Made by a program: the position numbers and the translations under genes. Below are positions 16,492 through 23,809 of a stretch of DNA of 64,000 nt, in pieces. This DNA comes from Streptomyces pseudovenezuelae (lineage in GTDB: Bacteria > Actinomycetota > Actinomycetes > Streptomycetales > Streptomycetaceae): assembly GCF_029892565.1 (NCBI RefSeq), contig NZ_JARXVH010000019.1, positions 1 through 64,000 of the forward strand, written 5' to 3'. The notes below the pieces were generated by a model. That model had not been told where the DNA came from, did no database searches, and saw only the letters and a program-made list of their open reading frames with translations. Numbering within the stretch: the first letter of the stretch is position 1; every line of letters starts with the position of its first letter.

Positions 16492-17433
16492 ATGCCCCAA
16501 GTCCTCAAAGCTCCCCTCGCCGTCGAGTTCCCCTTCACCCGTTCCCTCGGGCCCGTCCAGAGCGCCTTTCTGACCGGACTACGCGAACGAGTCCTCCTCG
16601 GAGTGAAGACCGTCGACGGTCGTGTGCTCGTACCGCCCGTCGAGTACGACCCCGTCACCGCCGACGAGATCCGGGACCTCGTCGAGGTCGCCGGCACCGG
16701 CACGGTCACGACCTGGGCCTGGAATCACGAGCCCCGGCGCGGGCAGCCTCTCGACACACCGTTCGCGTGGGTCCTGGTGCGCCTCGACGGCGCCGACACC
16801 GCCCTGCTGCACGCCCTCGACGTGCCCGGTCCCGACGCCGTGCGCACCGGAATGCGTGTCCGTGTCCGCTGGGCCGAGGAACGGACCGGTGCCATCACCG
16901 ACATCGCCTGCTTCGAGCCGTACGACGGCGAACCGGAGCAACCGGCGGGCCACAGCGGCGAGTTCGAGGACGCGATCACTGGCATCGTCGCCGCCGCACG
17001 GCTCGACTACACCTACTCGCCGGGCCGCGCCCAGTCCGCGTACATCCACGCCCTCTCCGACCGGCGCATGGTCGGCGAACGCTGCCCGTCCTGCCGGAAG
17101 GTGTACGTCCCGCCGAGGGGCGCGTGCCCCACCTGTGGTGTCGCCACCTCGGAGCAGGTGGAGGTGGGTCCCCGCGGCACGGTCACGACCTTCTGCATCG
17201 TCAACATCAAGGCGAAGAACCTGGACATCGAAGTCCCTTACGTCTACGCCCACATCGCCCTCGACGGCGCCGACCTCGCGCTGCACGCCCGCATCGGCGG
17301 CATCCCGTACGACCAGGTGCGGATGGGCCTGCGCGTCGAACCGGTGTGGACCGACGGATCCCGTTTCCCCGACCACTACCGGCCCACCGGCGAGGTCGAC
17401 GCGGAGTACGACACCTACAAGGAGCTGCTGTGA
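16492..17433 (+). CDS. Tandem DUF35 OB-fold/zinc-ribbon protein
   Basis: 313 aa containing two DUF35 (OB-fold, acyl-CoA-associated) units. The first (about 1-140) lacks cysteines where the zinc ribbon should be (FLTGLRERVLLGVKTVDGRV). The second (about 165-313) keeps the full ribbon GERCPSCRKVYVPPRGACPT followed by CG, plus an OB-fold (VGPRGTVTTFCIVNI). DUF35 proteins pair with thiolase-like partners; the Ltp2-ChsH2 aldolase of steroid side-chain degradation is the best understood example. The stop overlaps the GTG of the next thiolase-like gene (GTGA), implying translational coupling and a complex. It may be a subunit that shapes the acyl-CoA site rather than an enzyme on its own. A GAGGAGG site precedes the ATG. 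Confidence 0.82.
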   Translation: MPQVLKAPLAVEFPFTRSLGPVQSAFLTGLRERVLLGVKTVDGRVLVPPVEYDPVTADEIRDLVEVAGTGTVTTWAWNHEPRRGQPLDTPFAWVLVRLDGADTALLHALDVPGPDAVRTGMRVRVRWAEERTGAITDIACFEPYDGEPEQPAGHSGEFEDAITGIVAAARLDYTYSPGRAQSAYIHALSDRRMVGERCPSCRKVYVPPRGACPTCGVATSEQVEVGPRGTVTTFCIVNIKAKNLDIEVPYVYAHIALDGADLALHARIGGIPYDQVRMGLRVEPVWTDGSRFPDHYRPTGEVDAEYDTYKELL

Positions 17434-18479
17434 CGCGTGAGATCGCGGTCGTCGCCTTCGCCCAGACCGACCACCGGCGCACCAGCGACGAGCTCTCCGA
17501 GGTGGAGATGCTCATGCCGGTGCTGCACGCCGTACTCGACCAGACCGGCCTCAAGACCGCCGACATCGGCTTCACCTGCTCCGGCTCCAGCGACTACCTG
17601 GCCGGGCGCGCCTTCTCCTTCACCCTCGCCCTCGACGGCGTCGGGGCCTGGCCGCCGATCTCCGAGTCGCACGTCGAGATGGACGGCGCGTGGGCCCTGT
17701 ACGAGGCGTGGACCAAGCTCCTCACCGGGGACGCCGACACCGCGCTCGTCTACTCCTACGGCAAGTCCTCGCCCGGCTCCGTACGCGACGTCCTGACCCG
17801 GCAGTTGGACCCGTACTACGTGGCCCCCCTGTGGCCCGACTCGGTCGCCCTGGCCGCCCTCCAGGCACAGGCGCTCATCGACGCGGGGGACACCGACGAA
17901 CCCGCGCTCGCCGCCGTCGCCGCCCGCAGCCGCACGGACGCCACCACCAACTCCCATGCGCAGCTGCGCGGTTCGGTCCCGCAGGGCGACTATCTCGTAC
18001 GTCCCCTCCGTACCGGCGACTGCCCGCCCATCGGCGACGGGGCCGCCGCCGTGATCCTCGCGGCGGGGGAGCGGGCCCGGGACCTGTGCGAGCGGCCCGC
18101 CTGGATCCGGGGCATCGATCACCGCATCGAGGCGCACGGGCTGGGCGTGCGCGATCTGACCGACTCGCCCTCCACCCGCCTCGCCGCCGAGCGGGCCGGC
18201 GCTTTCGAACGGCCCGTCGACACCGCCGAGTTGCACGCACCGTTCACCTCGCAGGAGGTCGTCCTGCGCAAGGCGCTGCGCCTCGACGACAGCGTGCGCG
18301 TCAACCCGTCCGGCGGGGCGCTCGCCGCCAACCCGGTCATGGCCGCAGGGCTGCTCCGCATCGGCGAGGCCGCGGCCCGTATCCACCGGGGCGAGTCCGA
18401 CCGGGCGCTCGCCCACGCCACCTCCGGGCCCTGTCTGCAACAGAACCTGGTCGCCGTACTCGAAGGGGATCCCCGATGA
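17430..18479 (+). CDS. Thiolase-like protein, DUF35 partner (first of two)
   Basis: 349 aa from GTG 17430, overlapping the DUF35 stop by 4 bp. The thiolase fold is recognisable from TREIAVVAFAQTDHRRTSDE, DIGFTCSGSSDYLAGRAFSF, CPPIGDGAAAVILAAG and VNPSGGALAANPVMAAGL. The classical nucleophile Cys position falls in a Ser/Ala-rich region, as in sterol-carrier/lipid-transfer thiolase homologues that act as retro-aldolases or structural partners rather than ketothiolases. Its end overlaps the next thiolase gene as ATGA. By analogy with Ltp proteins it could cleave a hydroxyacyl-CoA; the substrate is unknown. Confidence 0.8.
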   Translation: MTREIAVVAFAQTDHRRTSDELSEVEMLMPVLHAVLDQTGLKTADIGFTCSGSSDYLAGRAFSFTLALDGVGAWPPISESHVEMDGAWALYEAWTKLLTGDADTALVYSYGKSSPGSVRDVLTRQLDPYYVAPLWPDSVALAALQAQALIDAGDTDEPALAAVAARSRTDATTNSHAQLRGSVPQGDYLVRPLRTGDCPPIGDGAAAVILAAGERARDLCERPAWIRGIDHRIEAHGLGVRDLTDSPSTRLAAERAGAFERPVDTAELHAPFTSQEVVLRKALRLDDSVRVNPSGGALAANPVMAAGLLRIGEAAARIHRGESDRALAHATSGPCLQQNLVAVLEGDPR

Positions 18480-19642
18480 GCAAGGAGCCCGTGGCCGTCG
18501 TAGGCGTCGGCCAGACCAAGCACGTCGCGGCCCGGCGGGACGTGTCGATCGCCGGACTCGTCCGGGAGGCGGCCCGACGGGCCCTGGACGACGCCGAGTT
18601 GAGCTGGGCCGACATCGACGCCGTCGTCATCGGCAAGGCGCCCGACTTCTTCGAGGGCGTCATGATGCCGGAACTGTACCTCGCCGACGCGCTGGGAGCC
18701 GTGGGCAAGCCCATGCTGCGGGTGCACACCGCCGGATCGGTCGGCGGGTCGACGGCCCTGGTCGCCGCCAACCTCGTCGCGGCCCGCGTGCACGGCACGG
18801 TTCTCACGCTCGCCTTCGAGAAGCAGTCCGAGTCCAACGCCATGTGGGGCCTGTCCCTGCCCATCCCCTTCCAGCAGCCCCTGCTCGCCGGCGCCGGCGG
18901 CTTCTTCGCGCCGCACGTGCGCGCGTACATGCGGCGCACCGGCGCGCCTGACACGGTCGGCTCGCTGGTGGCGTACAAGGACCGGCGCAACGCGCTGAAG
19001 AACCCGTACGCGCATCTCCACGAGCACGACATCACGCTGGAGAAGGTCCAGGCCTCCCCGATGCTGTGGGACCCGATCCGCTACTCCGAGACCTGCCCGT
19101 CCTCCGACGGTGCCTGCGCCATGGTCCTCACCGACCGGGCCGGAGCCGCCCGCGCGCCCCGGCCGCCCGCCTGGATGCACGGCGGGGCCATGCGCAGCGA
19201 GCCCACCCTCTTCGCCGGCAAGGACGCCGTGTCCCCGCAGGCCGGCAAGGACTGCGCCGCCGACGTCTACCGGCAGGCCGGGATCGCCGACCCGCGCCGG
19301 GACATCGACGCCGTGGAGATGTACGTCCCGTTCTCCTGGTACGAGCCGATGTGGCTGGAGAACCTCGGTTTCGCCGACGAGGGCGAGGGCTGGAAACTCA
19401 CCGAGGCCGGGGTGACCGAGCTCGACGGTGACCTGCCCGTCAACATGTCGGGCGGTGTCCTGTCGACCAATCCCATCGGCGCCTCCGGCATGATCCGCTT
19501 CGCGGAGGCGGCGCTCCAGGTGCGGGGCCTCGCCGGGGAACACCAGGTGGAGGGGGCCAGGCGGGTGCTGGGGCACGCCTACGGCGGCGGATCGCAGTTC
19601 TTCTCGATGTGGCTCGTGGGCTCGCAGCCGCCCGCCTCCTGA
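18476..19642 (+). CDS. Thiolase/lipid-transfer-protein-like (second of two)
   Basis: 388 aa from ATG 18476, in a 4-bp ATGA overlap with the preceding gene. Motifs are EPVAVVGVGQTKHVAARRDV, DIDAVVIGKAPDFFEG, VHTAGSVGGSTALVAANLVA, CPSSDGACAMVLTDRAG, VNMSGGVLSTNPIGASGMIR and a C-terminal HAYGGGSQFFSMWLVG. The conserved Cys of degradative thiolases is replaced by Ala/Gly context (HTAGSVGG), while the GASG region is intact, matching the SCP-x/Ltp subfamily. With the DUF35 protein and the other thiolase it likely forms a heteromeric acyl-CoA-cleaving complex. No obvious terminator follows; the next gene begins 95 bp on. Confidence 0.82.
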   Translation: MSKEPVAVVGVGQTKHVAARRDVSIAGLVREAARRALDDAELSWADIDAVVIGKAPDFFEGVMMPELYLADALGAVGKPMLRVHTAGSVGGSTALVAANLVAARVHGTVLTLAFEKQSESNAMWGLSLPIPFQQPLLAGAGGFFAPHVRAYMRRTGAPDTVGSLVAYKDRRNALKNPYAHLHEHDITLEKVQASPMLWDPIRYSETCPSSDGACAMVLTDRAGAARAPRPPAWMHGGAMRSEPTLFAGKDAVSPQAGKDCAADVYRQAGIADPRRDIDAVEMYVPFSWYEPMWLENLGFADEGEGWKLTEAGVTELDGDLPVNMSGGVLSTNPIGASGMIRFAEAALQVRGLAGEHQVEGARRVLGHAYGGGSQFFSMWLVGSQPPAS

Positions 19643-19736
19643 AAGACTCCCAAAAGGTCCCCCTCACGTGGCCTGTTGGCAGTCGTGACCGATCGCTAGG
19701 CTGGCCGCGGACGACGCAATCGGGAGGAGCACGGAC

Positions 19737-19979
19737 GTGGCCGAGAGCACCATCCAGCAGCACCCACTCGTGGGCTGGGACAAGCCGGAGCTGGACCTCA
19801 GTGAGGCCGATTGGCACTCGAGCAGCCGTGGCCTGGGGGATGTCCAGATCGCTTTTGTCGAGGGATTCATCGCGATGCGCAACAGCGGCCGCCCGGAGAG
19901 CCCTTCCCTGATCTTCACACCCGCGGAATGGGGCGCCTTCGTGTCGGGCGCGAGGGAAGGTGAATTCGACCTCACCTGA
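19737..19979 (+). CDS. DUF397 small protein
   Basis: 80 aa. It contains the DUF397 pattern: DLSEADWHSSSRG, then VQIAFVEGFIAMRNS, RPESPSLIFTPAEWGAFVSG and REGEFDL. DUF397 proteins in Streptomyces are usually encoded beside an XRE/WhiJ-type regulator and are thought to modulate it. Here no such partner is adjacent, making this an orphan copy. GTG at 19737 is supported by GGGAGGAGC upstream. A hairpin between it and the convergent oxygenase gene probably ends transcription. Confidence 0.8.
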   Translation: MAESTIQQHPLVGWDKPELDLSEADWHSSSRGLGDVQIAFVEGFIAMRNSGRPESPSLIFTPAEWGAFVSGAREGEFDLT

Positions 19980-20017
19980 GCCGACGGGTTCGCGGCAAGC
20001 ACGCAGGGACACCTTCA

Positions 20018-20051
20018 GTCCGGCCTTCACCCGCAGGGGTGGCGGCCGGAC
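20018..20051. terminator. Bidirectional hairpin terminator
   Basis: GTCCGGCC and GGCCGGAC form the outer stem, and CACCC with GGGTG form an inner stem. The hairpin sits between the convergent stops at 19979 (plus) and 20082 (minus). There is no T tract, which is usual for Streptomyces hairpins. Confidence 0.6.
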
Positions 20052-20081
20052 CGCGTGCCGTACACGGCGTCGGGAGGGTGG

Positions 20082-21593
20082 TCACGCCTGGGCGAGCAGC
20101 GGGTCGTACGGGGTCGAGCGCTGTCGGCCGGACATGAAGGACAGGAAGTCCTTGACGAACGCGCTGCGGGTGTACGCGCCGCCGGTGGCGGTGGTGTCGC
20201 GGTGGAACGCTGTCTGGAACAGGGACCGGTACTCGTCCGCGTCGATGCGCTGGTCGCCGTCCTTGTCGGTGACGTCGAAGAGGACCTCCGCCACTCTGAT
20301 CAGTGCGGGTCCGGCCAGGGACGGAGCGCCCGTGGCGTATTCCTGGGCGCTGACGCGGCCGTCGCCGTCGGCGTCGAGGGCGCTCTGGAGTTCCCGCCAC
20401 CAGTCGGCGTAGGCGTTGTAGAGCCTGGTCTCCTCGGGCTCGTCGAGGTCGAGGCGGGTGGACAGCTCGCGGGCCATGGCGGCGAGGTCCGGCCAGTCCA
20501 GGTAGCCGTCGCCGGTCTGGTCCAGCACCTCCCGGAAGAACTCCTCGGCGCCGCGCTGGATCCCTCCGTGTGCGCCGGGCTCCGGTTCCGGGGCGAACGG
20601 GGTGACGAGCCTGAGGAAGGCGCCGACTCGCTTCATCCTCTGGTGCAGAGCGCGGACTGTCCGTGCGCGAGGGTCGTCGCTGTCGGGGGAGAGCGCCAGC
20701 ATGTCGGCGATGTTCTCGGCCTGGATCCAGCCGTCGGGCATGAAGCGGGCCAGACCGACGGCCAGGTAGGCACTCTGCATCAGCGTCTGGACGCCGGGCA
20801 GTTCGGGCAGTCCCGCCCGGCGGCGGAACGGCTCGGGAAGCGAGGCCACGGTGATGGCTCCGATGACCGGACCGCCGACCGCGCGGCCGACCGCCCACAG
20901 GGTGGGCAGACCGTTCAGCAGGGGCGGAGCGGGAAGGTGGTCGAAGAGCTTGTAGAGGATGATGCGCATCGCCTCCGTGTTCTCCAGCTCCTCCTCCACC
21001 ACACGGTCGTAGTAGCGCCAGAACTCGTGGAGCGTGGCGGGCAGCTGACCGGCTTCGTCTCCCAGGACGGCGAGGAACGCCTGGAATTCGGCGTACAGCC
21101 TTTCCATGGCCCGCTGTTCCAGGGGCTGCCCGCTCAGCCGGAACATGGTGACCGTGCTCTCGAACAGCGTCGCCACCACCCAGGCGCGCGCCTCGGGGTC
21201 CATCGTGTCGTAGGGCCGGTCGCGGGCGTCGGTCCCGTTCAACCGTGCGTGCAGACGATTGAGCCGCGCCGCCTCCCGGTGCCGTACGTTGTCGTCGGCG
21301 CCGAACATGCGCCGCAGGCTCAGGAAGGTGTTGTGCAGCCTGCGCCAGGGGTGGGCCACGAACGTGGAGTTGTCGATCAGGGCGGCGCCGATCTGCGGAT
21401 GCGCGGCCTCCAGTACGGTCGCCCGCACCACGGCCAGCGCCCAGCGAGGATCGTTGAAGAACTCGTCGAACTGCGAGCCCGGGCCGAGTAAGGGCGCCAA
21501 GTCTCCACCGCTGTTGGGCCGTTGGGAGTCGCCGGCCCGGTCGGCGGGTCCGATACCGGTGCTGTCGGGGATGCCGGAACCTGCGTCGGTCAC
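20082..21593 (-). CDS. MpaB/rubber-oxygenase-family (DUF2236) protein fused to EF hands
   Basis: 503 aa from GTG 21593, whose codon overlaps the uppS stop (GTGA). Residues 40-330 match the DUF2236/MpaB/latex-clearing oxygenase family: DPRWALAVVRATVLEAAHPQ, IDNSTFVAHPWRRL, and WVVATLFESTVTMFRL. His65 or a neighbouring His is the likely haem ligand. Known members oxidatively cleave isoprenoid chains (polyisoprene, the farnesyl chain of mycophenolate precursors). Residues 345-470 contain three EF-hand loops: DQTGDGYLDWPD, DADGDGRVSAQEY and DKDGDQRIDADEY, each with acidic ligands at 1, 3 and 5 and a terminal Glu or Asp. This predicts calcium binding. The coupling to a cis-prenyltransferase suggests the substrate is a polyprenyl chain; that is inference. 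Confidence 0.75.
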   Translation of the reverse strand: MTDAGSGIPDSTGIGPADRAGDSQRPNSGGDLAPLLGPGSQFDEFFNDPRWALAVVRATVLEAAHPQIGAALIDNSTFVAHPWRRLHNTFLSLRRMFGADDNVRHREAARLNRLHARLNGTDARDRPYDTMDPEARAWVVATLFESTVTMFRLSGQPLEQRAMERLYAEFQAFLAVLGDEAGQLPATLHEFWRYYDRVVEEELENTEAMRIILYKLFDHLPAPPLLNGLPTLWAVGRAVGGPVIGAITVASLPEPFRRRAGLPELPGVQTLMQSAYLAVGLARFMPDGWIQAENIADMLALSPDSDDPRARTVRALHQRMKRVGAFLRLVTPFAPEPEPGAHGGIQRGAEEFFREVLDQTGDGYLDWPDLAAMARELSTRLDLDEPEETRLYNAYADWWRELQSALDADGDGRVSAQEYATGAPSLAGPALIRVAEVLFDVTDKDGDQRIDADEYRSLFQTAFHRDTTATGGAYTRSAFVKDFLSFMSGRQRSTPYDPLLAQA

Positions 21594-22375
21594 GATCGAA
21601 GTTCTCCGTTCGGGTGGGGCGGGACGCCGCCGAAACGGCGTTCGCGTTGCCGGTAGGCGTGCAGGCACTCCAGGAAGTGCGGTGCGCGGAAGTCGGGCCA
21701 CAGCACCGGTGGGAAGACCCACTCGGCGTACGCGACCTGCCACAGCATGAAGTTGGAGATGCGCTGTTCACCCGAGGTACGGATGACCAGGTCCACATCG
21801 GGAGTGTCGGGAAAGGGCAGATGCGCGGCGAACGTCTGCTCGGTCACGCCGTCGGCCGGCACGCCGTCGCGGATCAGCGATCGCGCGGCCTCGACGATGT
21901 CCCGGCGCCCGCCGTGATCGAAGGCGACGGTCAGTGTCAGGCCGCGGTTGTCGCCGGTCAGCGTCATCAGGTCGGCGAAGTCCCGGGCCAGCGCCGGGGG
22001 AATGCGGGGATCGGTGACACCGAGGAAGCGACAGCGGATCCCCCGCGCGTGCAGCAGCGGGGCGTGCTTGCGCACCACCCGGCGCACCAACCGCATGAGG
22101 TAGTCGACCTCGGCACTCGGGCGCCCCCAGTTCTCGGTGGAGAACGCGTACATGCTCAGCCACTCGACTCCGGCCGCCCTCGCCGCCTCGATGACGTCGA
22201 TGGCGGTCGTCTCCGCGGCGCGGTGACCGGAGGTACGCGGCAGCGACCGCTGAGCCGCCCACCGGCCGTTTCCGTCCATCACGCACGCGACATGACGTGG
22301 CACCCGGCGCGGTACCTCGCCGTCCGGTCCACGAGCGGCGGAACCAGAGCCGCCAACGGCCTGCTGAACTGTCAC
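21590..22375 (-). CDS. uppS: Isoprenyl transferase (cis-prenyltransferase, UppS family)
   Basis: 261 aa. Family motifs are complete: HVACVMDGNGRWAAQRSLPR with the catalytic Asp, SGHRAAE, LSMYAFSTENWGRPSAEV, VAFDHGGRRDIV, and VDLVIRTSGEQRISNFMLWQ followed by YAEW. It condenses isopentenyl diphosphates onto an allylic primer with cis geometry, giving a polyprenyl diphosphate; chain length cannot be deduced. Streptomyces usually have a housekeeping undecaprenyl synthase near recO, so this may be a second copy with a special role. It overlaps the downstream MpaB-EF-hand gene by 4 bp, which argues for a dedicated two-gene unit. Confidence 0.88.
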   Translation of the reverse strand: MTVQQAVGGSGSAARGPDGEVPRRVPRHVACVMDGNGRWAAQRSLPRTSGHRAAETTAIDVIEAARAAGVEWLSMYAFSTENWGRPSAEVDYLMRLVRRVVRKHAPLLHARGIRCRFLGVTDPRIPPALARDFADLMTLTGDNRGLTLTVAFDHGGRRDIVEAARSLIRDGVPADGVTEQTFAAHLPFPDTPDVDLVIRTSGEQRISNFMLWQVAYAEWVFPPVLWPDFRAPHFLECLHAYRQRERRFGGVPPHPNGELRS

Positions 22376-22722
22376 GCCCGCCCCCCAGCAACTGCTCCGA
22401 CGCCGTCCCGCCCCGAGGCCCGTCCGAAGGCCCCCGCAACCCCAACAGCGCAGCTCAGTGCGCTGATCCGGTCACCTGAACCAGCGTGTCAGCGACTCGC
22501 CCTGTGCCAGGTGCAAGTTCGGCGACTTCACTCTTGGTACCTCCGTCCGAATCGACACTGCCCCCGCCTGGGCTTCAGGGCACAGCAACAGAGCCGGCGG
22601 GCCGATCCGGGGGGTGTTCCGCCCGTTTTTCCGGACACGCGATCTTCAGGGCTCTGCCGGGCCGGCCTCTGCGCGAGGCTGGCCCCCGAGAGCGGAAGGT
22701 CGTACTCCGGAGGTGAGGACCC
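22376..22722. other. Intergenic region between divergent uppS and universal stress gene
   Basis: 347 bp with no convincing ORF. It should hold promoters in both directions. The only clear element is the ribosome-binding site CCGGAGGTGAGG just before the ATG at 22723. I see no confident -35/-10 pair or operator. Confidence 0.4.
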
Positions 22723-23625
22723 ATGAACGCACTGCCGGTCATCGCGGCGGTCGACGGTTCGGACGACAGCCTGCGTGCCCTGGACTGGGCCGCCGACGAC
22801 GCCCGCAGACGCGGGGCGGCGCTAAGAGTGGTGCACGTGCGGCAGTACGCCGCCTGGACCCAGCCCGGTGTCCTGGTCGCCGGGCTGCCCGAGGCGGACG
22901 ACGACCCGGTCCTCGTCGAGGTGCGCGGACACCTCGACGACCGGGCCGACCTGCCGTCGACGGAGTACGTGGCGCTGGAGGGCGTCTCGGCCGCCGTCCT
23001 GCCCGAACTGGGCACCTCCGCCCAACTGCTGGTGCTCGGCTCCCGTGGCCGGGGCGGCTTCGCCAGCCTGTTGCTCGGCTCCAACGGCATGGCCGCAGCG
23101 CGCGACGCCGAGTGCCCCGTGGTCGTCGTACCGCGGCCCGGGCGAGAGGTTCACGACGAGCTGCCGGCCGAGCCCGGTCCGCGGGTGGTGGTGGGCCTCC
23201 AGGTGGACAGCCCCGACGAGGCGACGCTCTCCTTCGCGTTCGCCGAGGCCGCGCTGCGCGGTGCCCGCCTCCAGGTGATCGCCGCCTATGCCTGGCCGGT
23301 GCAGACCTGGGCCACCGCCGGCGAACTCGTACCGCCCGCGATGGACCAGGACGTCATCGAGAACGAGACCTGGACCCTCGCCGAGGGCTTCCTGGCCCCG
23401 TACCGCGCAGAGCACCCGGACGTCCGCGCCGACGCCCTCGCGGCCCCGGGTGACGCGGCAGGCCACCTCGTCGCGGCCTCCAAGGACGCCGACCTGGTCG
23501 TCGTCGGCCGCCACCGCCGCCGTCTCCTGGCCCCCGCCCGCATGCTGGGCTCGGTCACCCAGGCGGTCCTGCTGCACGCGGCCAGCCCGGTGGCGGTGGT
23601 GCCGCCCGCGGCGGGAGAGGTGTGA
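22723..23625 (+). CDS. Universal stress protein with two Usp domains
   Basis: 300 aa made of two Usp repeats (about 4-145 and 155-295). The first has PVIAAVDGSDDSLRALDWAA and the nucleotide-binding LVLGSRGRGGFASLLLGSNG (G-2x-G-9x-G-S pattern). The second has RVVVGLQVDSPDEATLSFAF and LVVVGRHRRRLLAPARMLGS. Tandem Usp proteins bind ATP and are induced by hypoxia, starvation or other stress in actinobacteria. It stands alone between the uppS divergent promoter and the LAL regulator. Confidence 0.9.
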   Translation: MNALPVIAAVDGSDDSLRALDWAADDARRRGAALRVVHVRQYAAWTQPGVLVAGLPEADDDPVLVEVRGHLDDRADLPSTEYVALEGVSAAVLPELGTSAQLLVLGSRGRGGFASLLLGSNGMAAARDAECPVVVVPRPGREVHDELPAEPGPRVVVGLQVDSPDEATLSFAFAEAALRGARLQVIAAYAWPVQTWATAGELVPPAMDQDVIENETWTLAEGFLAPYRAEHPDVRADALAAPGDAAGHLVAASKDADLVVVGRHRRRLLAPARMLGSVTQAVLLHAASPVAVVPPAAGEV

Positions 23626-23809
23626 GGGGGCAGAGTGGCGGCACGGCTTCGAACGGCGGCCGACTCCGAACTCCCCGGCCTCACCACCTGAAACGACTTC
23701 CGTGGAGGTCGGCCGCACGCACACCGCGAGGCGTACTCTGAGCTGCCTGTAGGTCACGGTGCGCGCTCGCTCCCCGCGTGGGTGCATCGCCGTGGCAGGG
23801 GGTGCGACC

